A DNA stretch of 64,000 nucleotides from Acidobacteriota bacterium (GTDB taxonomy: Bacteria; Acidobacteriota; Holophagae; Acanthopleuribacterales; Acanthopleuribacteraceae): positions 62,001 to 126,000 of the forward strand of contig JACJWC010000013.1 in assembly GCA_020637335.1 (NCBI GenBank), in the 5' to 3' direction. Below the pieces are notes generated by a model that did not search any database, was not told the DNA's origin, and was given only the letters and a program-made list of their open reading frames with translations. The translations under genes and the position numbers were made by a program. Below are positions 35,113 through 45,118 of the stretch, piece by piece. Position 1 is the stretch's first letter, and the number at the start of each line of letters is the position of its first letter.

Positions 35113-36183
35113 CATTTATTGAATTTCACTTTATTGCTGACCATCCTGTCATTCCCCTTACTCGGTCAGGATCGATACTTATCTCATGTAACTCCTGCGA
35201 GTTCGGCATTTGCCTCTCAGCTCATCTGTGAAAACGCCAGTTTTGAAACACAAGTAGTCGTTTTAAAGGCCTTTAACGAAAAAGGTCTGCCTCAGGGCAG
35301 CAAGCAGTTTGAATTGGGACCGGGTCAGCGCCAAGTGTTTTCGGTCAGCTTGGAATTTGCCGAAACCCAAGTGGCCTATTTCGTTATTGAGGGTTCTACA
35401 CAGGTGCATTGCGCTGTCTCAATTGAACGCAACTCTTATGACGGAAGCGTGGTTCTTCTTCCCGAAACCAGTGAACAGGCCAGCCTATGGACGTTTCTGC
35501 CCAGTCTGAAAAATGGTTTGTTTGATGGCTTTGCCCTAATCAACCCACAGTCGTATGTCACAGGTATTGAGGTTCGCCTTCGTGCTGCTGATGGTTCGCT
35601 ACGCGAAAAAAAGACCTATAACGAGGTGGCACCGGGTGCCAAGCTGTTGGTGGTCGCCAATGAGTTGTTTAAATCCCAGGCTGGCGATTATTTGGAAGTG
35701 ATCGGTTACGATCCCTTTTTATTGACGGTTTTGGGCGGCAGCTACCCCGGCAGTGGTGGCGCCTACCTGTGGACCAATTTGGCAGTTGCCAATCAGTGGA
35801 GTGCCGGTCTGGCCGATGCGTTCCAACAGAGTCGGGTGCGTTGGTATCCTTACCGCAATCAGCGTGTGCAATACGAATCGTTGCGGGTGTGTTTCTGTCA
35901 ACAGGTGAAACGGGTCCTGATTACCGAAGAAAACGGTCAAATCCTCAGTATGCTGGATGCCGAGACGCAGGTGCCGATTCCAGCCGAGGAATGGTCTAAT
36001 TTTGTGACCATCCAGGGCGCTTTTTTCGCGGTAGATCAGGCTATGGCCAATCACTATCAACGTTTACAGGTCACGTTTGATCCGGATTACGGCTTCCCCA
36101 GTCATATCCAATCCGATGTCCACGAATTCTACGCCGACGACGAAACAGACATCACCCTAACCAACTTCCGCATCCTGAACTAA
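35113..36183 (+). CDS. Secreted protein, unrecognised
   Basis: About 356 residues with a signal peptide (FTLLLTILSFPLLGQ). The start is uncertain: TTG 35119 is 15 nt from AGGAGG, CTG 35113 nine nt. The mature part is beta-rich without known motif; segments such as LPSLKNGLFDGFALINPQSY and an internal CFCQQ pair stand out. It may be a two-domain surface protein. It follows the previous secreted gene by ~50 nt and could share its transcript. Confidence 0.72.
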   Translation, partial: HLLNFTLLLTILSFPLLGQDRYLSHVTPASSAFASQLICENASFETQVVVLKAFNEKGLPQGSKQFELGPGQRQVFSVSLEFAETQVAYFVIEGSTQVHCAVSIERNSYDGSVVLLPETSEQASLWTFLPSLKNGLFDGFALINPQSYVTGIEVRLRAADGSLREKKTYNEVAPGAKLLVVANELFKSQAGDYLEVIGYDPFLLTVLGGSYPGSGGAYLWTNLAVANQWSAGLADAFQQSRVRWYPYRNQRVQYESLRVCFCQQVKRVLITEENGQILSMLDAETQVPIPAEEWSNFVTIQGAFFAVDQAMANHYQRLQVTFDPDYGFPSHIQSDVHEFYADDETDITLTNFRILN

Positions 36184-36597
36184 ATCAACTTTTCTGGCAG
36201 AAATTCGGGTCCATTAAGGTTGAAAATGGTCTGTTGCCGGTTCGTTCTGCATGGGGACTGCTCACGCCTGACAAGGGATCTAGCCATTCGAACCCAAAAC
36301 GGCATGTGGATGAGCAGGAGAAGCCGCCAATTCCAACCCCGCTAGGCGAAATGGCGGACTTGGGTTTGAGCCGGTGGAAGAGCAGACTTTTAGGTTGCGG
36401 ACCGTGGCGCAATTCTGCCTTCGCGTGTAAGAGAGCCCAAAGACAATTCCAATACGGAGGTCGGGCTCCAAATTGTCGAACGCTGGGTACTGACTAATTT
36501 GAAGAATTAAACCGTCTCGTCCATGAGTGAGTTGAACAAACTTTCGCCGAATAGCGGCGGACCAAAAAAAGGGAGGCGTTTGCCTCCCTTTTTGCCA
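36184..36597. other. Gene-free 414-bp stretch between convergent genes
   Basis: Short frames on both strands lack ribosome sites and domain signals. The only clear element is the two-way terminator at its right end. Nothing tRNA-like was found. Confidence 0.55.
36564..36593. terminator. Bidirectional rho-independent terminator
   Basis: GGGAGGC-GTTT-GCCTCCC with a seven-A run before and a five-T run after. It ends the minus-strand DUF11 gene four bases past its stop and could also stop readthrough from the plus-strand gene. Confidence 0.9.
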
Positions 36598-39500
36598 TTA
36601 GGTTTGTTTGGGTTGATTGCGTCTGCGGGTGTGGATGGCCAGCGCCAGCAGTCCGAGGCTGAAGAGGATCATTCCCCAAGCGCTCAGAGTCGGAACCACG
36701 GTAATAGGGGGGAAGGTGACGGGTGTCGGATCCGAATGGTTGCCCGGGCCACTGCCATCGGGATCGGGATTGGCGCCATCTTGGGAAACGTCACTGACTG
36801 AGGTTCCGCCGCCGTTGGCTTGCGCAATCGCGGTGTTGTTGTACGGACCGGCCGGTGTGGCAGCGGTCAGGGCAATGGAGATACTGATGGTCAGGGTTCC
36901 ACTGCCGCCGCTGACCAAGCTGTCGGTACCCATGAGCATGTTGATGTCACTCTCGCCATCGTAAGCGGGGTTGACGGCAAAATCCATGCTGCTGATTTGG
37001 TCAACGTTGAAGGCGATCGGGGCAGGGTAGGTTGCCCGCAAATCGTCGAGAATTTGTAAATCAGTGAGATCTACTGGACCCGGATTGGTCACCAGGAATG
37101 TGTAATCCACGTAGAAGGTTTGCGTGAGTGCATCGTAATCAGTACTGGTCACCTGTTTGGCCAAGCCAATGGACGGCAACGGATGTTCCGTCATACACGT
37201 GGTGCATTCGGGATCGGGGTCACCGCCACCGGTGGGTACCACGTTATTGCCAACGGTCCCAGTCGCGCCCAGGTTAACCGTAGCCGTGTAGGATACGACA
37301 TAGGTTCCGGTTGCTGCGCCCGAGGCCAAGGTGAAGGTGCGGGTATTGCCGGAACCACCTGGCACAAAGCCATTCGGATTGTTGGTCACTGTTCCGAAGG
37401 TGAGGTCTGAATCCAGGGTATCGGTCAGGACGACATCCGCTGTGGTTGGACCATTGGCGACCTGCAGGGTCAAGGTGTAGGTGAGGGTGTCGCCCGGTAC
37501 CACAGGCGAACCGCTGGCCGGATCCGCACTTTTCGCGACTGAAATCTGCGGCGTGAGCGGATGTGAGGTAGAGCAGGTGGTGCATTCAGGATCGGGATCG
37601 CCGCCACCTGTTGGTACCACATTGTTGCCTACGGATCCGTTAGCGCCCATGTTGACGGTTGCCGTGTAAGAAACGGAGTAAACGCCATCACTGGCGCCTG
37701 TCGGCAGGGTGAAGGTACGGGTATTGCCGGCGCCACCGGGTGTAAATCCTCCAGTGTTGGCGGTAATCATGCCAAATGTGAGGTTGGGATCAAGCGTGTC
37801 GGTAAGGACGGAATCGGCGGTGGTCGGTCCATTAACAACCGTTAAGTCCAGTGTGTAGGTGATGGTATCTCCGGGTACAACAGAACTACCCGAAATAGGA
37901 TCGGCCGATTTGGTTACCGATATTTGCGGAACAAGCGGGTGGCTGGTCGAGCAACCATCACAGGTCGGATCGGGATCGCCACCGCCCGTTGGCACCACAT
38001 TGTTGCCTACGGATCCGTTAGCGCCCATGTTGACGGTTGCTGTGTAAGAAACGGAGTAAACGCCATCACTGGCGCCTGTCGGCAGGGTGAAAGTGCGGGT
38101 ATTGCCGGCGCCACCGGGTGTAAATCCACCAGTGTTGGCGGTAATCATGCCAAATGTGAGGTTAGGATCGAGCGTGTCGGTAAGGACGGAATCGGCGGTG
38201 GTCGGTCCATTAACAACCGTTAAGTCCAGTGTGTAGGTGATGGTATCTCCGGGTACAACAGAACTACCCGAAATAGGATCGGCCGATTTGGTTACGGATA
38301 TTTGCGGAACAAGCGGGTGGCTGGTCGAGCAACCATCACAGGTCGGATCGGGATCGCCACCGCCCGTTGGCACCACATTGTTGCCAACGGATCCGCTAGC
38401 GTTCATGTTGACGGTTGCCGTGTAAGAAACGGAATAAACACCATCACTGGCTCCCGTTGGCAGGGTGAAGGTACGGGTATTGCCGGCGCCACCGGGTGTA
38501 AATCCACCAGTGTTGGCGGTAATCATGCCAAATGTGAGGTTAGGATCGAGCGTGTCGGTAAGGACGGAATCGGCGGTGGTCGGTCCATTAACAACCGTTA
38601 AGTCCAGTGTGTAGGTGATGGTATCTCCGGGTACAACAGAACTACCCGAAATAGGATCGGCCGATTTGGTTACGGATATTTGCGGAACAAGCGGGTGGCT
38701 GGTCGAGCAACCATCACAGGTCGGATCGGGATCGCCACCGCCCGTTGGCACCACATTGTTGCCAACGGATCCGCTAGCGTTCATGTTGACGGTTGCCGTG
38801 TAAGAAACGGAATAAACACCATCACTGGCTCCCGTTGGCAGGGTGAAGGTACGGGTATTGCCGGAACCGCCCAGGATAAAGCCATCCGGATTCATGGTAA
38901 TCAAACCAAAGGTCAGATTCGAATCGAGGGTGTCGGTCAGGACAGAATCGGCGGTTGTGGGCCCATTGCTCACGGTTAACTGCAAGGTGTACGTAATCGT
39001 GTCGCCGGGTGCAACTGGTGTTCCACTAACCGGATTCGCACTCTTGGTGACTGAAATCTGAGGGGTCAGGGAGTGGGTCGTGGTGCAACTGGTGCAGCTT
39101 GGATCGGGATCACCCCCGCCGGTGGGAACCACACTATTGCCGACCGTACCCGTTGCCATGAGGCTGACTGTGGCGCTGTAGGAAACGCTGTAGGTACCGT
39201 TTGGTGCGCCGGAAGCCAGGGTAAAGGTGATCATGTTACCGGCTCCGCCTTGGACAAAGCCATCGGGGTTGGCTGTGACCATGCCGAAGGTTAAATCTGT
39301 GTCTAGCGTATCGGTTAGGACGACCGGTGCGCTGGTCGGCCCATTACTGACGTCGAGGGTCAGGGTGTAGATAATGGTGGCACCGGGCAGCACTGCACTA
39401 CCCGAGGGCGGACTTGCGGATTTGCTGACCTGGATTTGCGGCGGGACAGAATGGCTGGTCGTGCAGTCTGTGCAACTGGGATCGGGATCGCCACCACCTG

Positions 39501-42500
39501 TTGGAACGACGCTGTTGCCGACCGTGCCATCGGTGTTGGTATTGACGACCGCCGTGTAGGAGACGGAGTAAACGCCATCCGCTGCGCCGCTTGCCAAGGT
39601 AAAGGTGCGGGTATTGCCACTGCCTCCAGGCGTAAAGCCATCGGGGTTGGCTGTGACCATGCCGAAGGTTAAATCTGTGTCCAGCGTATCCGTCAGGACA
39701 ACCGGCGCGCTGGTCGGCCCATTGGTCACCGTTAACGTGAGGGTGTAGGTGATGGTGTCCCCGGGGGCGACGATACTGCCATCCATGGGGTTGGCACTTT
39801 TGCTGACTGAAATTTGGGGAATGACGGGGTGGGAAGTGCTGCAGGTGGTACACGAAGGATCCGGGTCTCCGCCACCACTGGGAACGACATTATTGCCGAC
39901 TGAGCCACTGGCATTTAGATTCACGGTGGCGGTGTAGGACAGGCTGTAGGAGCCGTTGGCCGCACCGCTGGCCAGGGTAAAGGTTCGTGTATTGCCACTG
40001 CCGCCCAAAACAAAACTATCGGGATTGGCAGTGATCATGCCAAAGGTCAGGTTGCTGTCCAAAGAGTCGGTGAGCACCACAGGGTCCGTCGTAGGACCAT
40101 TGGCCACTAACAGGTTCAAGGTGTAGGTGATGGTGGCACCTGGTGCTACCAGCGTGCCGCTAGCCGGATTGGCCGATTTGGAGACTTGGATGTTAGGGTT
40201 TGCGGCGCCTTCAACGGGGGTAATTATCGTGTCGTCGTCGGGTGGGGTTTCGTTTGAATCGCCTGTCCCCGTATTAGAAATGAAGCCGTTGGCGACATCC
40301 ATTGCCTGCACCACATACGTTCCGATCAAGGTGCAGGAATCTCCAACTGGCAAGCTAGCACACGGCGTGGTCCCGCCAGTTGGTGTGATCAGGGAGTCGG
40401 TGACGACCACATTGGTCAAAGGAATATTTCCGGTATTGGTAACCGTAATTTCATACGTCAGCGTATCGCCCAGGGTAATCGTTCCGCTCATGTCTTCATC
40501 GGCATTGCCGGTCCTCATTTTGACCGTTTGTAATGCAGGTGAAGGTTCGACTGGGGTGATGACCACGTCGTCATCGGGTGGGGTTTCATTGGAATCGCCG
40601 GTAGCTGTGTTGGTGATTGAGCCGGTCAAAACATCAGCATTGGTCACCACATAAGTGCCAATCATGGTGCAGGAGTCGCCGACGGCGAGGGTGGCACACG
40701 GTGCGCTGCCCCCGGTCTGGCTGATCAGCGGGTCCGTAATAGTCACGTTGGTAAGTGGAATATTGCCGGTGTTGGTCACGGTGATGGTGTAGGTGAGTGT
40801 GTCGCCTTCAGTGATGGTGCCACTCATGTCCTCGTCCGCATTACCCGTCCTCATTTTGACCGTTTGCAGGGCAGGTGAGGGGAAAACCGGGGTCATCAGG
40901 ATGTCGTCATCCGGCGGTGTCTCATCAGAATCACCGGTTCCAATATTGGTGATTGAGCCGGTCAAAACATCGGCATTGGTAACGACATAGGTCCCCATCA
41001 AAGTACAGGAATTGCCGACCGCGAGGGTGGCACACGGGGTCGATCCGCCAGTTGGCGTAATCAAGGAGTCCGTCACCACTACATTATTGAGCGTAATATC
41101 CCCGGTATTGGTGACGGTAACGAGGAAGGTCAAGGTATCGCCTTCCGTCACGGTACCGCTCATATCTTCATCCGCGTTGCTGAAAAGGGATTTGACAGTG
41201 GTTAATTCGGGAACGAGTAGAGTGACGGTCGCTGTGTCATCTGGCGAATCAATACCATTGACTTCCGCATGTGCAGTGTTGTTGATGACACCATTCATGA
41301 CATCGCTGGCCTGAGTCATATAGGTGGCGGAACAGGTGGCCATTTCGCCCGGATCAAAGAAGTTGTCGTTGTTGCCCAAGGTCGTTAAGTCAGGGCAGGT
41401 AATGGAGCCGATTAGCGGATCCACAACTGTGATGGGCGCTTGAAGGATGGCGTTGCCAGTGTTGGTGACGGTAAAGGTGTAGGTGATCGATTGTCCGGCC
41501 GCGGTAAAAGTGGTTGGGCTAGCCGTTTTCGTAAACCCAATTACCGCAGTGGCATAGGTCGCGGAATCGCTGTCCATAACCATGATCATACCGGAATCTG
41601 CGGTTGCAGTCGCGGTATTTGGGAAAACCCCCGGCATTGAGGCGGTGAAGGGGCCAAGGATACAGGTGGCAATATGCGCCGTTGGCATCATGGCATCAGC
41701 AACGGGCAGGCTCATCGGCCAGGTACAGCCAGCGGTGCTTACATTCGCATCGCTGAGCATCAGATTGGTTAAATCGGTTTCGCCGATGTTTTCAATTGTG
41801 AATTTGTAATAGTAAGTGCCATTTAGCGGAACGGCCAAGTAATCGGACCAAAGTCCATTGGGGTCAGCAGAAGGGCCCACTTCTTTGGAAAGGACAATTC
41901 GGGGAATGGGTTGATCGATAACCAAAGTCGAGGTAGCCGGGTTACCATTCGTGTCGGGCACGCCGCTCACGATATGGGTCACGGGTGAACTTGTGTTGGG
42001 ATAGACACCCACGGGACCGGTTACGTCCACTGAAACGGTGCAAGATCCGCCGGCCATTAAGCTCCCGCCGGAAAAGGCAACGCTGCCCGCACCGGCGACA
42101 GGCGCCCAAGTCGGAGAACCACAGCCGCCTGTTGAGGCATTGGGCGTTGGTGCAACCACGACGCCGGCTGGGAACACATCGGTAAAACTGACGCCACTGA
42201 TGGCATCATCCGGGTTGGGATTGGTAATGGTGAAGGTTAAGGTTGAGACATCGCCCGGTGTGCTTCCGAGCAGGATCAATGCGGTGTCAAAATTCTTTTC
42301 GATTTGGGGCGGCGCTAAAACCTTTAATTCGGCCTGTGCGATGCCAGTTGCAATGTTGCTGTTGTAACCGGATTCGATAGCATAAATGGGATCGCTGACG
42401 TTGAGGGTCGAACCGACTGTGGTTGAGGTGACGTCCACTTGGAAGGTGCAGGAGCTCATTGCCGTCAGCGACGCGCCGGACAACAACAAAGTATTCGGGT

Positions 42501-44613
42501 CGTTGGGGTCCAAGTCCCAGAATCCGGAACAAGTCGCTGAGAACGTTCCAGGAACAATGCTCATGCCCGGTGGTAATTCATCCGTTAAAACGATGCCGGT
42601 CAAAGTGGTGGCATTGGGGTTGTTGATTGTAAAGGTCAAAGTCGAAGTGTGGCCAATGCCAATGACCGCCGGTGAAAAGCTTTTGCTAACCGTTGGAGGC
42701 AAAACACCGGGTGTTGGAGGCGGCGGGGGTTGGGGCTGGCAGGCCAGGCCCTGGAAGGTAACCCCGTCAATATAAACGGAATGGCCATTGTTGTTTTGGG
42801 AAGCGTTGTAGGCATACAAGCGGAAAATGGTGTTGCCTGACGAATTGATGTTGGTCGAAAGGGTGGTTGGCCCCATGGCGATCCAGGTGTTTTGGCTGCC
42901 GATGGAATAAACCGTCGACGGAAATTGGGCTGCTGAGCCGTAATAAAGCTGGATATTTTGTGCGCCCTGCGAGGTTCGCCGCGCGGAGAAGCTTAGGGTG
43001 ACTTCGTCTAATCCGGTCGTATCGAGGGTGAATTCGAAGTAATCGTTGTTGGCCGTGCTGAGCGGACCGGTTGCAATAAAATCCGAACCCCAGGAACCAC
43101 CCGTGTCGGTATTTTCAGTTGAGATGACGGGGTTGAGACCAGCCCCGGCTGCGGCCGAGACCGTGACCAAGCTACTGGAAGCAGCAGGGGCAGTGGCGCT
43201 GGCGGCCAGCGGGAACTGCCAATTGGCCAGGGTTGCGTTGGTGTTGCACTGCGTGACGGGAGGCGGTGTTGCACTGATTTCCAGGGTGGCTGTGGCGTTG
43301 TTTCCCGTATCAGCCGGTCCGATAAAGAGGTTTTGCGAAACGTTATTGTAGGTACCCACTAAGCTGCCCGTGACATCGACCAGAATGGTACAGCTCCCAT
43401 TCGCCCCAACGGAGCCGCCGCTGAACGTGAGGGTTGTTTCGCCCGGCATTGGGGCCCAAGTTCCACCGCAACTGGTACTGGCATTGGGTGGATTGGCGAC
43501 CATCAGTCCGGCCGGTAATGTGTCTACGAAGTTGTAACCCGTGATCGGCTCGGGATTGGGGTTGGTGATCGTAAAACGAAGGCGCGAGGTCCCGCCACTG
43601 CCGATTATTGCGGGCGTGAACTTTTTGCCAAAGCCAGAATCGGTTGGGTCATAAGTCGCGAGATCACCAGGAGATTCAATGTAATCGGTGTTGTAGTGGA
43701 AGCTGCCGCCGGAGCGGTCATAGATCAGGGCTTCCAGGCCGACAGCTTCGCCGCCGCCACTGATGATTTCGATAAAGTAGGTAGTGACAACCGTTCCACC
43801 GGCCTTGCCGGTACCTAAACAGGAGTTGTAGTTAGGGCTGTCCACGTTGCTGTCCCAATCGCAGCCGTTGGCCCAGAGCCTGGGGTTGGGCACAGGCACA
43901 CGGTCGGGGGGTGCAGTGAGGTTGGTGTAGGTGGTCTCCACGCCGACGATGCGGAAGATGGTATTGGACAGAGTCAAGAAGGATTGCAACTCCTCGTAAG
44001 CGGTAGCGGTCATGGTGGTCAGTTCCAGGTAATAAAACTGACCAACTGCTAAGCTAATGGAGCCGCTGGCGCCTAAAGTAACCCAGTCGGATTGGTCGGA
44101 CTGCTGACCCCAACGGATTTGGCTTGTTGTATTGCGGTTTTGTGAGACAAGGTATTCCACATGAATCGCCCGATTCGTTGGCGAACTTGCTGTATTCATC
44201 AGGGCATCGGTGACCGTTACGACGTACGGGCGAGAGTAGCCAAAGGCTGCGGGGTCGCGCGTTACCTTCAATTCAAAATAGGCATCCACCCATTCGCCAG
44301 CGTTAAGGCTTGGGAAGGTCAGAGAGGTGAGCGAGTTGGGGCGCAGATTAATGTAGGGGTCGCCGGGCCCGAAGTCCCAGCCGGAGCCGTTTCCGTCGGG
44401 CCAAACAAAACTGACAACCACGTTGGTGGTATTGACTGCGGATCGAATCCGAACCCCGGTGGGAAATAATTCCGGGCCGCTGGTCACCGGCCGGTTACTG
44501 TCCAAGCCCACCACATCCCAGGTGATCGGTTCAATCTCAATTTGGGCCCATGCCGTTAAACTGACAAACAAAAACACCCAAGCAGGCAGAACCCTTTTGT
44601 AAAGAAATACCAT
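36598..44613 (-). CDS. Giant DUF11-repeat surface protein with IPTL-CTERM
   Basis: A 2671-residue exported protein. N-terminus: signal peptide (VFLFVSLTAWAQ). The first ~700 residues hold beta-sandwich regions and conserved-repeat (DUF11-type) domains with SKSFSPAVIG-like starts. Four shorter repeats follow (~95 residues, each with NADEDMSGT and PPDDD). Then come eight tandem 126-residue repeats (~1480-2500), each starting P-Q-I-x-V-[ST]-K-S and ending GGGDPDPxCxxCxTSHP. The C-terminus VPTLSAWGMILF plus hydrophobic run and RRR is an IPTL-CTERM sorting tag, known to be paired with exosortase H, which is not in the window. Probably anchored at or released from the cell surface. GAGGGGATGGGGC precedes ATG 44613. 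Confidence 0.93.
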   Translation of the reverse strand: MVFLYKRVLPAWVFLFVSLTAWAQIEIEPITWDVVGLDSNRPVTSGPELFPTGVRIRSAVNTTNVVVSFVWPDGNGSGWDFGPGDPYINLRPNSLTSLTFPSLNAGEWVDAYFELKVTRDPAAFGYSRPYVVTVTDALMNTASSPTNRAIHVEYLVSQNRNTTSQIRWGQQSDQSDWVTLGASGSISLAVGQFYYLELTTMTATAYEELQSFLTLSNTIFRIVGVETTYTNLTAPPDRVPVPNPRLWANGCDWDSNVDSPNYNSCLGTGKAGGTVVTTYFIEIISGGGEAVGLEALIYDRSGGSFHYNTDYIESPGDLATYDPTDSGFGKKFTPAIIGSGGTSRLRFTITNPNPEPITGYNFVDTLPAGLMVANPPNASTSCGGTWAPMPGETTLTFSGGSVGANGSCTILVDVTGSLVGTYNNVSQNLFIGPADTGNNATATLEISATPPPVTQCNTNATLANWQFPLAASATAPAASSSLVTVSAAAGAGLNPVISTENTDTGGSWGSDFIATGPLSTANNDYFEFTLDTTGLDEVTLSFSARRTSQGAQNIQLYYGSAAQFPSTVYSIGSQNTWIAMGPTTLSTNINSSGNTIFRLYAYNASQNNNGHSVYIDGVTFQGLACQPQPPPPPTPGVLPPTVSKSFSPAVIGIGHTSTLTFTINNPNATTLTGIVLTDELPPGMSIVPGTFSATCSGFWDLDPNDPNTLLLSGASLTAMSSCTFQVDVTSTTVGSTLNVSDPIYAIESGYNSNIATGIAQAELKVLAPPQIEKNFDTALILLGSTPGDVSTLTFTITNPNPDDAISGVSFTDVFPAGVVVAPTPNASTGGCGSPTWAPVAGAGSVAFSGGSLMAGGSCTVSVDVTGPVGVYPNTSSPVTHIVSGVPDTNGNPATSTLVIDQPIPRIVLSKEVGPSADPNGLWSDYLAVPLNGTYYYKFTIENIGETDLTNLMLSDANVSTAGCTWPMSLPVADAMMPTAHIATCILGPFTASMPGVFPNTATATADSGMIMVMDSDSATYATAVIGFTKTASPTTFTAAGQSITYTFTVTNTGNAILQAPITVVDPLIGSITCPDLTTLGNNDNFFDPGEMATCSATYMTQASDVMNGVINNTAHAEVNGIDSPDDTATVTLLVPELTTVKSLFSNADEDMSGTVTEGDTLTFLVTVTNTGDITLNNVVVTDSLITPTGGSTPCATLAVGNSCTLMGTYVVTNADVLTGSITNIGTGDSDETPPDDDILMTPVFPSPALQTVKMRTGNADEDMSGTITEGDTLTYTITVTNTGNIPLTNVTITDPLISQTGGSAPCATLAVGDSCTMIGTYVVTNADVLTGSITNTATGDSNETPPDDDVVITPVEPSPALQTVKMRTGNADEDMSGTITLGDTLTYEITVTNTGNIPLTNVVVTDSLITPTGGTTPCASLPVGDSCTLIGTYVVQAMDVANGFISNTGTGDSNETPPDDDTIITPVEGAANPNIQVSKSANPASGTLVAPGATITYTLNLLVANGPTTDPVVLTDSLDSNLTFGMITANPDSFVLGGSGNTRTFTLASGAANGSYSLSYTATVNLNASGSVGNNVVPSGGGDPDPSCTTCSTSHPVIPQISVSKSANPMDGSIVAPGDTITYTLTLTVTNGPTSAPVVLTDTLDTDLTFGMVTANPDGFTPGGSGNTRTFTLASGAADGVYSVSYTAVVNTNTDGTVGNSVVPTGGGDPDPSCTDCTTSHSVPPQIQVSKSASPPSGSAVLPGATIIYTLTLDVSNGPTSAPVVLTDTLDTDLTFGMVTANPDGFVQGGAGNMITFTLASGAPNGTYSVSYSATVSLMATGTVGNSVVPTGGGDPDPSCTSCTTTHSLTPQISVTKSANPVSGTPVAPGDTITYTLQLTVSNGPTTADSVLTDTLDSNLTFGLITMNPDGFILGGSGNTRTFTLPTGASDGVYSVSYTATVNMNASGSVGNNVVPTGGGDPDPTCDGCSTSHPLVPQISVTKSADPISGSSVVPGDTITYTLDLTVVNGPTTADSVLTDTLDPNLTFGMITANTGGFTPGGAGNTRTFTLPTGASDGVYSVSYTATVNMNASGSVGNNVVPTGGGDPDPTCDGCSTSHPLVPQISVTKSADPISGSSVVPGDTITYTLDLTVVNGPTTADSVLTDTLDPNLTFGMITANTGGFTPGGAGNTRTFTLPTGASDGVYSVSYTATVNMGANGSVGNNVVPTGGGDPDPTCDGCSTSHPLVPQISVTKSADPISGSSVVPGDTITYTLDLTVVNGPTTADSVLTDTLDPNLTFGMITANTGGFTPGGAGNTRTFTLPTGASDGVYSVSYTATVNMGANGSVGNNVVPTGGGDPDPECTTCSTSHPLTPQISVAKSADPASGSPVVPGDTLTYTLTLQVANGPTTADVVLTDTLDSDLTFGTVTNNPNGFVPGGSGNTRTFTLASGAATGTYVVSYTATVNLGATGTVGNNVVPTGGGDPDPECTTCMTEHPLPSIGLAKQVTSTDYDALTQTFYVDYTFLVTNPGPVDLTDLQILDDLRATYPAPIAFNVDQISSMDFAVNPAYDGESDINMLMGTDSLVSGGSGTLTISISIALTAATPAGPYNNTAIAQANGGGTSVSDVSQDGANPDPDGSGPGNHSDPTPVTFPPITVVPTLSAWGMILFSLGLLALAIHTRRRNQPKQT
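37600..38990. repeat. 378-bp tandem DNA repeats inside the DUF11 gene
   Basis: Units repeat with a strict 378-bp (126-codon) period; for example the word GGATCGCCACCGCCCGTTGG recurs at ~37975, 38353 and 38731. Within this segment neighbouring units differ at only a few bases, while flanking units differ much more. This indicates recent duplication or gene conversion, and makes the copy number prone to change or to assembly error. Confidence 0.9.
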
Positions 44614-44795
44614 TGCCCCATCCCCTCAAAGCGCCAAATTAAAGTGAACCCATCGGCACATGCAGTGAAATGCATTAGCCGATTTTGACCTGAATCAGAC
44701 AGGCTGCGTAATCTTAGTTCTGAGCAGTTTGGAAAAAAAGCCTATTAATCTTTTACTTTTTGATGGGGATGGCTTTTTGTTTCATTTTGAGATGT

Positions 44796-44975
44796 TTAAT
44801 GGGCCTTAGCAGCGCGGTGGCGCAAGAGATTGAGCACGGAAAGCGCAGCGGCGAAGCCGGCCGGGATTAATTTGATGCCAGTGTTTTCATCTTGGAGCAG
44901 GGCTGAAACCGCAAACGCGACCGCGGCAATGGCCCACAGGATACCAGCTTTCAAAAATCGATTTTGTATAGCCAT
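44796..44975 (-). CDS. Small membrane protein, 59 residues
   Basis: A short frame with an excellent ribosome site (AAGGAGATTCCAACT then ATG 44975). Product starts MAIQNRFLKAGILWAIAAVA; two hydrophobic segments (~10-27 and ~35-50) split by the acidic QDENTG turn, and a basic C-terminus RHRAAKAH. It lies alone between the DUF11 gene and the phosphatase terminator. Function unknown; codon use and ribosome site argue that it is real. Confidence 0.72.
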   Translation of the reverse strand: MAIQNRFLKAGILWAIAAVAFAVSALLQDENTGIKLIPAGFAAALSVLNLLRHRAAKAH

Positions 44976-45062
44976 AGTTGGAATCTCCTTTTTTTACGGT
45001 CATGCCTTTATACGAAAACGGTTTTCCCAAGTTTTTTGTTTTTAAGTCTTTGGCGGATAAAA

Positions 45063-45099
45063 AAAACGAGCCGGACTGGATTTTAGTCCGGCTCGTTTT
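45063..45099. terminator. Strong bidirectional terminator after alkaline phosphatase
   Basis: AAAACGAGCCGGACT, 7-nt loop, AGTCCGGCTCGTTTT: a perfect 15-bp stem, including A-U ends, 20 nt after the phosphatase stop on the minus strand. Confidence 0.93.
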
Positions 45100-45118
45100 G
45101 AGATTTTAACGTGAAATA

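Noticed and set aside
36185..36471. Two overlapping minus-strand ORFs in the gap before the DUF11 gene
   Set aside because: Pro/Ser-rich random-looking products, no ribosome site; the region also has open frames on the other strand.
37859..38979. Repeated plus-strand ORFs within the DUF11 gene
   Set aside because: Identical shadows produced by the 378-bp coding repeats on the other strand.
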